Origin: Deltaproteobacteria bacterium
GTDB lineage: Bacteria; Desulfobacterota; Syntrophobacteria; Syntrophobacterales; Syntrophobacteraceae
Direction of reading: 5' to 3'
NCBI GenBank assembly: GCA_021780695.1
Contig: JAJXYD010000004.1
Location: 1 to 64,000, forward strand
Length of the DNA stretch: 64,000 nucleotides
A program made the position numbers and the translations under genes. Positions 27,525-35,479 of the stretch are shown one piece after another (within the stretch, counting starts at the first letter, position 1; each line of letters opens with the position of its first letter). A model generated the notes under the pieces. That model saw only the letters and a program-made list of their open reading frames with translations, made no database searches and had not been told where the DNA came from.

Positions 27525-28148
27525 TCAGGAGAGGCGGACCAGGAAATCTTTTATTTTTTGCCCAAGTTGTCCCCGGGCGCCCCGATAGAAATGATCGACA
27601 TCAGGAAGTATTTCGACAACCCTGCAGTGTTGGTCGGGATTGGCTAAAAGCCAGGCGTCAAGAGACTTGAGCGAGCAGAATTGATCGCGGGTTCCAAGGG
27701 TGATCAATGTGGGCGCAGGAGGCGGCTTGAGCCCTTCGAAAGAAAGGAAATCAAGGGGCGGAGACAGGAGGAGCAGCCAATCGGATTTGAGGCCTGAGCG
27801 AATCGAGTGCAGAATTGCCCATGCTCCGTAGGAATAACCGGCAAAAGCGATTGGTCCGGGAGAAATCGAATTCATAAATTGGGAGACTTTTAGAAGGTCG
27901 AAGCCGTCTTTTTCCCCCTGTGCGGGATTTGTGGTCCCGGCCGCCCTGAAATTAAAACGCAGGGTCGCCCAGCCCAGAGCTGAAAAAGTCTTTTGCGCTA
28001 ACTGGACCACATCGTTATACATATCGCCTCCGTAGAGGGGATGCGGGTGACAGAGGATCGCATTTCGGCCCTGCCGCCCCGGCTCAAAAAGCCCTTCAAG
28101 AAACGTATTTGCGTTTTCAACGGCGATATCGACCCTTTCTTCAGCCAT
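27525..28148 (-). CDS. small alpha/beta hydrolase (COG2945-like)
   Basis: A 207-residue cytoplasmic alpha/beta hydrolase. CHPHPLYGGDMYN forms the oxyanion-hole region, GYSYGA (in IAFAGYSYGAW) the Ser nucleophile elbow, GTRDQF the acid strand and DVDHFY the catalytic His. The HPHPLYGG motif places it with COG2945 hydrolases. The substrate is unknown, probably a short ester. AAGGA lies before the ATG. It is divergent from the patatin gene with 127 bases between them. Confidence 0.85.
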   Translation of the reverse strand: MAEERVDIAVENANTFLEGLFEPGRQGRNAILCHPHPLYGGDMYNDVVQLAQKTFSALGWATLRFNFRAAGTTNPAQGEKDGFDLLKVSQFMNSISPGPIAFAGYSYGAWAILHSIRSGLKSDWLLLLSPPLDFLSFEGLKPPPAPTLITLGTRDQFCSLKSLDAWLLANPDQHCRVVEILPDVDHFYRGARGQLGQKIKDFLVRLS

Positions 28149-28275
28149 CCGGTGTTCCTTTCAGTCCGCAGCCGCTCGGATCTGTGTTATACAGCACTCT
28201 TCCGGAAAAGCGAACGCTGGTTTTCGACCCGAAGGTATCTCCCCTGCCGGGTTTGGTATCGCCAAAGGAGGCCCG

Positions 28276-29226
28276 ATGTCCCTATTCAAGTCAGCTCTTG
28301 TGCTAAGCGGAGGCTCGGCGCGTGGACTCTCGCACCTCGGAGTGCTCCAGGAAATCGAGAAGAGAAATCTCAAATTCGACTTGATAGTGGGTACGAGCAT
28401 GGGGGCCATGATCGGGGGTCTTTACGCCTATTTCGGCAATTGGGCCGGGGTGGTGGAAAACTTTAAGAGCGTATTCGAAAGCAGGCCCTTTCTCAAAGCT
28501 GCCTCCACCACGCGCGGAGAGGAGGAATTTACCGGGCCCGAAGGTTTTTTTAACCGCTTTATCTGGCTGTTCAGGCGCGGAGTTTTTTATTCACGCACCA
28601 TGTTTCACCTGGATCTGGTGGGAAACGAGCTTTTCGAGGAACTCATGGCGATGCTTATTCCCGATGTGTTGATCGAAGAGTTGCCCGTAAGGTTTGCGGC
28701 TGTGGCCATGGATCTGCAGAGCGGAGAAGAAGTCGTATTGACCCGGGGGGGCCTGAGAGCCGCTATTTCGGCAAGCATTGCCATACCCGGGGTCTTTCCT
28801 CCGGTAAAGTCAGGAACGCGCACGCTTGTAGACGGGGGATGGACGGACAATGTCCCGGTCGCCCCCGCGATAGCCCTGGGCGCACACTTTGTTCTGGCAG
28901 TGGATGCGGCTCTGGAAATTCCCGCCATGACCGGAAACCCCAGGTCTGCCATGGAAGTGCTTTTCCGCTCCAACGAAATAACGCGCATTCTTCTTACCAG
29001 GCACAGAAAGTCGGCCGCCGATGTTGTGCTTGTCCCCGAAATCGGCGACATGTTCTGGGCCGATTTTTCTTCCATGGAACATTGCATGGCGGCCGGAAGA
29101 AAGGCCTTCCAGGCTAGCGCTTCGGTAATAGCAAGGCAAATGCGGTTGCGCCGGCTTCGCACGTTGGAAGGGCTGCTCCATCCACTCAGAACCCGGCAGT
29201 GGAATCACCCGATGGTTTTCGAATAA
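28276..29226 (+). CDS. patatin-like phospholipase (RssA type)
   Basis: A 316-residue patatin-domain protein. SGGSARGLSHLGVL gives the oxyanion loop, GTSMGA the Ser nucleophile (GxSxG) and VDGGWTDNVPV the DGG/A catalytic Asp. No signal peptide or membrane helix, so probably a cytoplasmic or peripheral lipid acyl hydrolase acting on phospholipids or acyl-CoA. AAAGGAGG six bases before the ATG is an ideal ribosome-binding site. Both catalytic residues are intact. Confidence 0.92.
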   Translation: MSLFKSALVLSGGSARGLSHLGVLQEIEKRNLKFDLIVGTSMGAMIGGLYAYFGNWAGVVENFKSVFESRPFLKAASTTRGEEEFTGPEGFFNRFIWLFRRGVFYSRTMFHLDLVGNELFEELMAMLIPDVLIEELPVRFAAVAMDLQSGEEVVLTRGGLRAAISASIAIPGVFPPVKSGTRTLVDGGWTDNVPVAPAIALGAHFVLAVDAALEIPAMTGNPRSAMEVLFRSNEITRILLTRHRKSAADVVLVPEIGDMFWADFSSMEHCMAAGRKAFQASASVIARQMRLRRLRTLEGLLHPLRTRQWNHPMVFE

Positions 29227-29373
29227 CAAGGTTTAAAAAAGAAAGACCACCGGCCCTCGAGACTTTAGACTTTCCCTTGACAAAACATTGGGCAGCTGCG
29301 AGATAGTAGCCCCATAATCTAACCGCTTGATCAACTGTCATTTCAAAAACCTCGTCATGAAAGGGGACAGCCG

Positions 29374-30069
29374 ATGGCTAAAAGAGGCGCTATAGCCGTT
29401 TTTATTGTATTTTTAGGTTCCTGGCTCTTGCTCTGCGGCTTGGCCAGAGCCAGCGTCAGCACGGATGCAAAGGTCCAGGCCTCGATCGCTGTATTCAAAG
29501 AAATGATGGACATTCCGGAAAATTCCATTCCGCCCTTCCTTTTGCAGCAGGCCCATGCAATCGCCATTTTTCCCGATATGCTCAAAGGGGGCTTTCTCTT
29601 TGCGGGCAATTACGGCCTGGGGGTTGTGGTGGAAAAGGATGAGGACGGAAAATGGGGCAACCCCGTGTTTTTCCATATAGTGGGGGCAAGCTTTGGATTT
29701 CAGGCAGGCGTCCAGTCAACCGATGCCGTGTTGATATTTAAGAGCATCCGCAGTGTGCAAAAGCTCTATGAAGGCAGGATAACCCTGGGCGCCGACGCTT
29801 CGATTGCCGTAGGGCCCGTTGGCAGGCAGGCCGATGCCGATACGGATATTTTGCTCCGTTCCGAAATCCTTTCCTATTCCAGGAGCAGGGGGCTTTTCGG
29901 GGGCATCTCCTTTGAGGGCGCGGTACTTCAGATGGACTACGGGGCGACCGCGGATTTTTATAACCAGCCCGGCCTTTTGCCCGCACAAATACTGCACAAT
30001 CAAGATGTCCGGGTTCCCGCGGTCGCGGGCGAACTTGATAGTGTCCTCGATTGGTACTCGTCGCACTGA
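29374..30069 (+). CDS. secreted SYLF-domain lipid-binding protein
   Basis: A 231-residue protein with a signal peptide (about residues 1-26, ending GLARAS) followed by a SYLF (DUF500/Ysc84) domain: AHAIAIFPDMLKGGFLFAGNYGLGVV, GWGNP-like KWGNPVFFHI, GASFGFQAGVQSTDAVLIF, GADASIAVGPVGRQADA and SRSRGLFGGISFEGAVLQ. Eukaryotic SYLF domains bind phosphoinositides; bacterial ones are periplasmic or outer-membrane-linked and of unclear role. GAAAGGGGA precedes the ATG. It ends 10 bases from the convergent b5/DUF2231 gene. Confidence 0.9.
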   Translation: MAKRGAIAVFIVFLGSWLLLCGLARASVSTDAKVQASIAVFKEMMDIPENSIPPFLLQQAHAIAIFPDMLKGGFLFAGNYGLGVVVEKDEDGKWGNPVFFHIVGASFGFQAGVQSTDAVLIFKSIRSVQKLYEGRITLGADASIAVGPVGRQADADTDILLRSEILSYSRSRGLFGGISFEGAVLQMDYGATADFYNQPGLLPAQILHNQDVRVPAVAGELDSVLDWYSSH

Positions 30070-30078
30070 GCCGTGCGG

Positions 30079-30789
30079 TTATTTTTCGATCGGGAAAGTC
30101 AGTTTTGCCCCGTTCCACCCGATCGCCAGGACCATGGGGACGAGTGCAAAAACGAGAAGCAGGTACAGGTAGCCCGCACGGCTAAGGTGAGTGAGGACCC
30201 CCGGGGTCCTTACCCGCCAGATAAGGGCCGCAAGGGAATCGGCCAGCAGGGCGATCGAAAGGGCTATCTTTATAGTGATTGGACGCATGGGCCGGCCTGA
30301 ATAGTTTACCAGCCAGGTCGTAAAGCCGGTCGTAATGACGATGGGGGTAAAGATTACTCCGCCCGCAAGGCAATGCAACGCGGTGGTGTCGAAGGAAGGC
30401 TGGCCGGTTAAAAGATAGAGGAGGGTGAAAAAAGCCGCTGAGAGCATAAACACTATCGGGAAATGCACGCTCATGGGGTGGGGGTGTCTTCGAAGCAAGG
30501 GCAATTTTTGGAAAAGAGGTTCCAGAAAGGTTTTGGCTTCGTTTTCGGACTTGACCTTTAAAACGCCCACCCTGGGACATCTTTCCAGGACTTCCGGCCC
30601 ATGAGGCGCAGCGCCGATATCGACGGTGAGGTCCTTGCCCGAGGGATGCCTTTTCATATGGGTGCCCGTTTTCCAAAGTTTGCTTTGGGTAACGTCGTAT
30701 ATTTTGCCCCGGTGGGCGATATAGACGGGCCTGCCTTCCTTGCCGTCTTTTTCAGCCAGTTCTTCGGGGCTGAGTTCCATGTCCGGCAT
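30079..30789 (-). CDS. cytochrome b5-like domain fused to DUF2231 membrane domain
   Basis: A 236-residue protein. Residues about 5-80 form a cytochrome b5-like heme/steroid-binding fold (LAEKDGKEGRPVYIAHRGKI, YDVTQSKLWKTGTHMKRHPSGKDLT, with His in the HPSGKD loop). Residues about 100-232 form a DUF2231 four-helix domain (HPHPMSVHFPIVFMLSA, the signature HP-x-HP start). Such fusions are known in anaerobes and suggest a membrane redox role with b-type heme. AAAGGAG precedes ATG 30789; a second ATG three codons later is possible. Confidence 0.85.
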   Translation of the reverse strand: MPDMELSPEELAEKDGKEGRPVYIAHRGKIYDVTQSKLWKTGTHMKRHPSGKDLTVDIGAAPHGPEVLERCPRVGVLKVKSENEAKTFLEPLFQKLPLLRRHPHPMSVHFPIVFMLSAAFFTLLYLLTGQPSFDTTALHCLAGGVIFTPIVITTGFTTWLVNYSGRPMRPITIKIALSIALLADSLAALIWRVRTPGVLTHLSRAGYLYLLLVFALVPMVLAIGWNGAKLTFPIEK

Positions 30790-31044
30790 TTCAACTCCTT
30801 TATATACAATGAATAGTAACCGGTGGATCGGGCTTAGCTAAAGCTCTCTGCCGGCGGCCGGGTTATTGAAAAACAGTGCTTGCCAATAACCCTCAACCCG
30901 AGATTATGCAGCCAATCGTCAGTAGAGAATTCCACCCAAAATAATACAGAGATCGGAGAATGGCTAACACAAAAGCCCTCAACCGCTCGGACTAAATTAA
31001 TAATTGCTCACTGGTCACCGTTTGCCCACCAGGAGGTTCGGTCC

Positions 31045-32394
31045 TTGAAAGCAGTTCGCATTTTTGTGCTTTTGGCAATGCTTTTTCTTTTCCCTCCTTT
31101 TTCCTTGGCCGGTGCGGTTATGTTCGAAAATGCATCGGAAGCCCGACTCGCCAACGGGCTAAAGGTCATCATGCTTGAAAACCACCAGGCTCCGATCGTC
31201 TCCTTCCAGGTCTGGTACCGGGTGGGCGCGGCCGATGAAACAACGGGAAAGACCGGGCTTGCAAATATGGTAGAGCGCATGATGTTTAAAAGCCTTGGGC
31301 CGATGAGCGCCCAAGAGTTTATCCAAACGATCCGCCGGATGGGCGGCAAGGCAAGCGGGACTGCCTCCCACGACTACACATGCTATTGCGATACGCTTGC
31401 GGCCAACCGGATTGGGGTGGCCATAGACTTTGAAGCCCAAAGGATGCGCAGCCTGACGGTGCGGGATAGAGATTTTCGCCTGGAGAAAATGGTTGTTCGC
31501 CAGGAGCGCCGCATGCGTATAGACGATAACCCCAAGTCCTATCTTCTGGAGCAGTTGTATGCGGCCGCCTTCCAGTCCGAACCCTATCATTGGCCGGCCA
31601 TGGGCTGGACTGACGATTTAAGGAGGTTGACTATCGCGGATGTCAGGGCCTTTTATTCCAAATATTATCACCCGGCCAATGCCTTCATCGTGGTCACGGG
31701 CGATTTTGAAAGAAAAGAACTCCTGGCCCGGCTCGAGCAAACCTTCGGAAAGATCGCGCCGGGAGAGCCGGCCCCAACTTTTTTGATAGAAGACCCACCC
31801 CAGCAGGGTGAGAGGATAGCGTCCATCAGGCGCCCGGGCCAGGTAGGACGCATGGTTGTCGCCTGGCATGTTCCCAACCTGCAAAGTACCGACAGCTACG
31901 CGCTGGAGGTGATAAAGGCCCTTCTTGCCTCCGGGAAAAGTTCGAGGTTCTATGACGATTTGATACGTCAGGGCGCCGAGGTGCTCGAAATATCGGCCCA
32001 TTACGACCTGACCTCCAAAAATCCCGGCCTTTTTTCTATCAGCGCTTCCTTTCTTCAGGAGAAAAAACCCGAAGAGGTCCAAAAGGCGATCTGTGACGAA
32101 CTGGAACTGTTAAAGACAAATCCCCCGAGCCCCATGGAGCTTAAAAAAGCAAAAAACCAGTTGGAGGCCTCCTTTGTCTTTAAAAACGAATCCATTATTT
32201 CCATGGCGAGCAAGCTTGCCGAGTATGAGATAGCCTTCGACTGGACCTCTATTAGCGCCTACATCCCTTCGATCAGAAGCGTAACGGCCCAGGACGTCTC
32301 CCGGGTTGCCGCCAAGTATTTCACGGAGCAAAATCTAACCGTGGGAGTAGCCACCCCCCCACCGCCCCCGGTCACTACGGGCGAAAACCCTTAG
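31045..32394 (+). CDS. M16-family peptidase-like protein lacking the HxxEH zinc motif
   Basis: A 449-residue exported protein (signal peptide KAVRIFVLLAMLFLFPPFSLAG) with both halves of the M16 (pitrilysin/insulinase) fold. At the active-site helix the usual GLAHLLEHMMFKG reads GLANMVERMMFKS: N74 and R78 replace both zinc-binding His, while E77 remains (codons AAT 31264, GAG 31273, CGC 31276). The downstream ERRMR-DNP block is kept. Zinc catalysis is therefore unlikely. The start is a TTG eight bases after a perfect AGGAGG (31031-31036), which gives a proper signal peptide. It precedes a second M16 gene by 52 bases. Confidence 0.88.
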   Translation: MKAVRIFVLLAMLFLFPPFSLAGAVMFENASEARLANGLKVIMLENHQAPIVSFQVWYRVGAADETTGKTGLANMVERMMFKSLGPMSAQEFIQTIRRMGGKASGTASHDYTCYCDTLAANRIGVAIDFEAQRMRSLTVRDRDFRLEKMVVRQERRMRIDDNPKSYLLEQLYAAAFQSEPYHWPAMGWTDDLRRLTIADVRAFYSKYYHPANAFIVVTGDFERKELLARLEQTFGKIAPGEPAPTFLIEDPPQQGERIASIRRPGQVGRMVVAWHVPNLQSTDSYALEVIKALLASGKSSRFYDDLIRQGAEVLEISAHYDLTSKNPGLFSISASFLQEKKPEEVQKAICDELELLKTNPPSPMELKKAKNQLEASFVFKNESIISMASKLAEYEIAFDWTSISAYIPSIRSVTAQDVSRVAAKYFTEQNLTVGVATPPPPPVTTGENP

Positions 32395-32446
32395 AGCCGA
32401 ACTGCCTCGGGCCCGACGGGCGCCGGATTTTAGCGAGAGGTCTCCT

Positions 32447-33826
32447 ATGAATATAAAGAAAAGCTCCATTGTGATCGTGGCAACTGCGTTTTTTTTCCTG
32501 CTTACCGGTTCCTTTTGCCGGGCAATGCCCGCGGTAACAAAGGTGGAGTTGCCAAACCATTTGAAGTTGCTGATATTTGAGGACCACTCGATTCCCTCGG
32601 TCACCCTGGAATTGCTGATCGGCGCCGGTTCGGCTCTGGATCCGCCCTCCATGGAAGGGCTTGCAAATCTTACGGCCCATTCGCTCTCTCTTGGGACCAA
32701 ACATTTTACATTCGATCAAATCAACAACACCCTGGATTTTATGGGAGCCACCTACGGAGTCGAGTGCACCAGGGATTTTGTAACAATCGACATGCAGGTG
32801 CTAAAAAAGGATCTCTTTGCCGGAGTGGGCCTGTTTAGCGAGATAGTCGAACGCCCCGTCTTTCCCAATGATGACGTTAGTCAGAAAAAAGACGAGATCC
32901 TCGGGAGGCTCCAAGTCGATAAGGATAACCCCCTAAGGATTGCAAACGCGGCTTTTGACGAGGCTCTTTTCCGCGGCAGCCCTTACGCCGCTCCGGTCCA
33001 GGGCGGAGAAAAATCGGTTACGGCAATCAACCGAATGCAACTCTGGGCATTTTATAACTCCTTTTACCGGCCCAATAATGCGGTACTGGTGATCGGAGGG
33101 GATGTGACCCCCGAGGAGGTCAAAACCAGAATTGTTCCCAAATTGCTCGGATGGCACGCAAGACCGATTCCCAAACTATCTATTAAAACTCCAGTGGCTC
33201 GCAGAACTCCCCAAATCATTATCGATAAACCCGTTTCCCAGGCAACCGTGATGATCGGATGCCTGGCAACGCCGCGATCCGGCCCCGACTATTTTCCTTT
33301 TCTGGTGCTAAATCAGATTCTGGGCTCAGGAGATCTTTCCAGCCGGTTCATGAAAGAAATCCACACGAACAAAGGAGTCGCATTTACGGTCAAAAGCCGT
33401 CTGGATTCCTACAATAACTCGGGTTCCTTCCGGATTATTCTCCACACCCGGGATAGTTCCGCAATACAGGCCGCGACTCTGGTGGAAAAACAACTCCAAA
33501 GGCTAAGGGTCCAACCCGTTTTAGATGCGGACCTCAAATCCGCAAAGGAGTTTTTGACGGGAAACTTTCCCCTCAAATACAGCCTGGCCGGCAATTTTGC
33601 AAAATTCCTGGCCGAGGCCCAGTTCTACGGCCTGGGCCTTGATTTCGTCGGACATTATCCCACTATGATAAACGCGGTAACCCCCGATGACATCCAAAGA
33701 ACGGCGCTAAAATATTTTTCCTCCGATAATGTCGTTGTCATTGTCGGGGACTTTAAAGAGATGGTCGGGAAAGGGGAAAACGGGCCTGAGGCTCCGCTTT
33801 TTGAAAAAACGACACCCGCGCCTTGA
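32447..33826 (+). CDS. second M16-family peptidase-like protein, also non-catalytic
   Basis: A 459-residue exported protein (signal peptide about residues 1-26, ending SFCRA). M16 fold: VELPNHLKLLIFEDHSIPSVTLELLIGAGSALDP, then EGLANLTAHSLSLGT where HxxEH would be, as in the non-peptidase subunits of two-gene M16 pairs. The C-terminal half has SQATVMIGC and the NQILGSGDLSSRFMKEIHTNKG block. Normally such a protein partners an active M16 subunit, but the upstream partner has also lost its His ligands. GAGAGG precedes the ATG. A strong hairpin follows the gene. Confidence 0.88.
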   Translation: MNIKKSSIVIVATAFFFLLTGSFCRAMPAVTKVELPNHLKLLIFEDHSIPSVTLELLIGAGSALDPPSMEGLANLTAHSLSLGTKHFTFDQINNTLDFMGATYGVECTRDFVTIDMQVLKKDLFAGVGLFSEIVERPVFPNDDVSQKKDEILGRLQVDKDNPLRIANAAFDEALFRGSPYAAPVQGGEKSVTAINRMQLWAFYNSFYRPNNAVLVIGGDVTPEEVKTRIVPKLLGWHARPIPKLSIKTPVARRTPQIIIDKPVSQATVMIGCLATPRSGPDYFPFLVLNQILGSGDLSSRFMKEIHTNKGVAFTVKSRLDSYNNSGSFRIILHTRDSSAIQAATLVEKQLQRLRVQPVLDADLKSAKEFLTGNFPLKYSLAGNFAKFLAEAQFYGLGLDFVGHYPTMINAVTPDDIQRTALKYFSSDNVVVIVGDFKEMVGKGENGPEAPLFEKTTPAP

Positions 33827-33906
33827 CGCGCTTTGCGATGTTTTCTCGCGGGAAGACGCGGAGAAGATATAACCGCGAGTAAGTCCGGAAATGGTTTCGA
33901 AAAATA

Positions 33907-33943
33907 GAAATGGCGGCCAAATCCAAATAAGGGCCGCCATTTC
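33907..33943. terminator. bidirectional hairpin between convergent M16 and MFS genes
   Basis: GAAATGGCGGCC (33907-33918) and GGCCGCCATTTC (33932-33943) form a perfect 12-bp stem with a 13-base loop. It lies between two genes that converge, ending 25 bases from the MFS stop. T-tracts are poor. Confidence 0.7.
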
Positions 33944-33968
33944 CAAACCTGCCTCGTTAAGAGGGCAG

Positions 33969-35249
33969 TTACGCCGAGGCCTTTGCCTTTAGGGCCGCAA
34001 CCGCTTTTTGCTTTACCGCCAACATAGCCAAAAGTCCCAGGCCGTAGCCGATAAGAACGGTCCACATTCCGGCCCAATTGCCCCCGGGGGTAAACGGGCC
34101 GCCTGAAGAGTCCATAACGGCGCCCATCACAAGGGGAAGAAAAAATACCCCGATATTGGTCCCCATGGTGTAGACGCCTGAAGCAAGCCCGACGTTTACA
34201 GCCGTTACGCCCGGCAGACTCGTCATCAGCGCCATTCCCGTAGCCCAGGGCGCTTCAAAGAAAAACCCGAAAACCACGGCGAAGCTCAGCAACTGCGGTA
34301 CGGTCAAGGTTCTGAAGTGCATGTAGAAAATCCACACCAGCAGGGTGAGTGCGCCAAAAATGAGTGAGCTCCATTTTTTGCCCGCGATGCCGGCAAAGGA
34401 AGGTAAAATGGCAAGACCAACCCCCATCGCGATAGCGTAGAGACCCGCCACCGTACCGGCAAGCTGGGGTTTTAGTCCATGCAAAACGATCATTTGCCCC
34501 GGCAAGAGCCCCATCGTGCAAACGGTTATGCCGCCAAGGCAGACGGCGTAGAAGGCAACCAGCCAGGCCGAACCGGTCTTCATCACGTTTTTGAACTCGG
34601 CGCCGAAGGCTGCCCGTTTTCCTGCTCCCGCTACGGCCTTATCCTTTGCCGAAGCGATCCACAGGAGGGTTACCGCAACCATGACGATACTCCAGAGGGT
34701 AAACACGTGTTTTGCCGCGGCGATAGCCGCTGCCGGATCCGATACGGGCGGCCCGTAGAGTCTGGCCGTAATCAGTATGCCCAACCCCCCGCCGACGAAA
34801 AACGAGCCGGCTCCCATGCCGATATAGGTATGGGCCTTTTCAGCGCCGAACCATTGAATCATCATAACGGGCAGGCTGGCCGTCAGGATACACACGCCGC
34901 CGCCTGCAATAACCGTCAGAATGGCCTGGCCTAAAAAATTGGCGGGCATGAACGGACGAGGCACAAAAGCTATGCATGCCAGAACGCCCGAAAGGGTCAT
35001 CATTTTCCTGACCCCGTAAGTATCGATCCAGCGTCCTTTAATTAACGCAAAAATTACGGCAACCAGCCCGGGCAGAGACAGAAGCAGGCTGGCCTTTGCC
35101 TCGGTCATATGAAAGACCTTTTCCCAGTACACATGCTTTAGCGGCGCCTGGGCAAACCAACTGGTCCAGATCCCGAGAGACATGAGCATATAGGCCAAAA
35201 GCATGACCCATTTGTAGCCGTCGGACTGTGCGGATTTAAGCTTTGACAC
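33969..35249 (-). CDS. major facilitator superfamily transporter
   Basis: A 426-residue inner-membrane transporter with about 12 helices. The loop 2-3 signature appears as KGRWIDTYGVRKMM, and QWFGAEKAHTYIGMGAG resembles the nitrate/oxalate and CynX-like branches. A central charged loop (AKDKAVAGAGKRAAFGAEFKN) separates the halves. The substrate cannot be assigned; an organic anion is plausible. The start is GTG behind AAGGAGG. No catabolic genes adjoin. Confidence 0.85.
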   Translation of the reverse strand: MSKLKSAQSDGYKWVMLLAYMLMSLGIWTSWFAQAPLKHVYWEKVFHMTEAKASLLLSLPGLVAVIFALIKGRWIDTYGVRKMMTLSGVLACIAFVPRPFMPANFLGQAILTVIAGGGVCILTASLPVMMIQWFGAEKAHTYIGMGAGSFFVGGGLGILITARLYGPPVSDPAAAIAAAKHVFTLWSIVMVAVTLLWIASAKDKAVAGAGKRAAFGAEFKNVMKTGSAWLVAFYAVCLGGITVCTMGLLPGQMIVLHGLKPQLAGTVAGLYAIAMGVGLAILPSFAGIAGKKWSSLIFGALTLLVWIFYMHFRTLTVPQLLSFAVVFGFFFEAPWATGMALMTSLPGVTAVNVGLASGVYTMGTNIGVFFLPLVMGAVMDSSGGPFTPGGNWAGMWTVLIGYGLGLLAMLAVKQKAVAALKAKASA

Positions 35250-35479
35250 GTTCTACACCTCCTTATTATGCCTTGGATGAGTTAGAGGGAAAAAAAGATA
35301 AATCGTCTTCACCTTTTCCAACTCAAATCGAGGGGAAAAATGGGCGAGCTGGAAAGGCGGTGTGTTCGATTGGGGCCAAGATAGCGAAAACACCAGTAAA
35401 AGGCAATAATCTAAATCCAGCCCGCTTGCATTTATCGTTACGCATTGAGGAAGGTGCCAGGGTTGGACATAACTATCGC

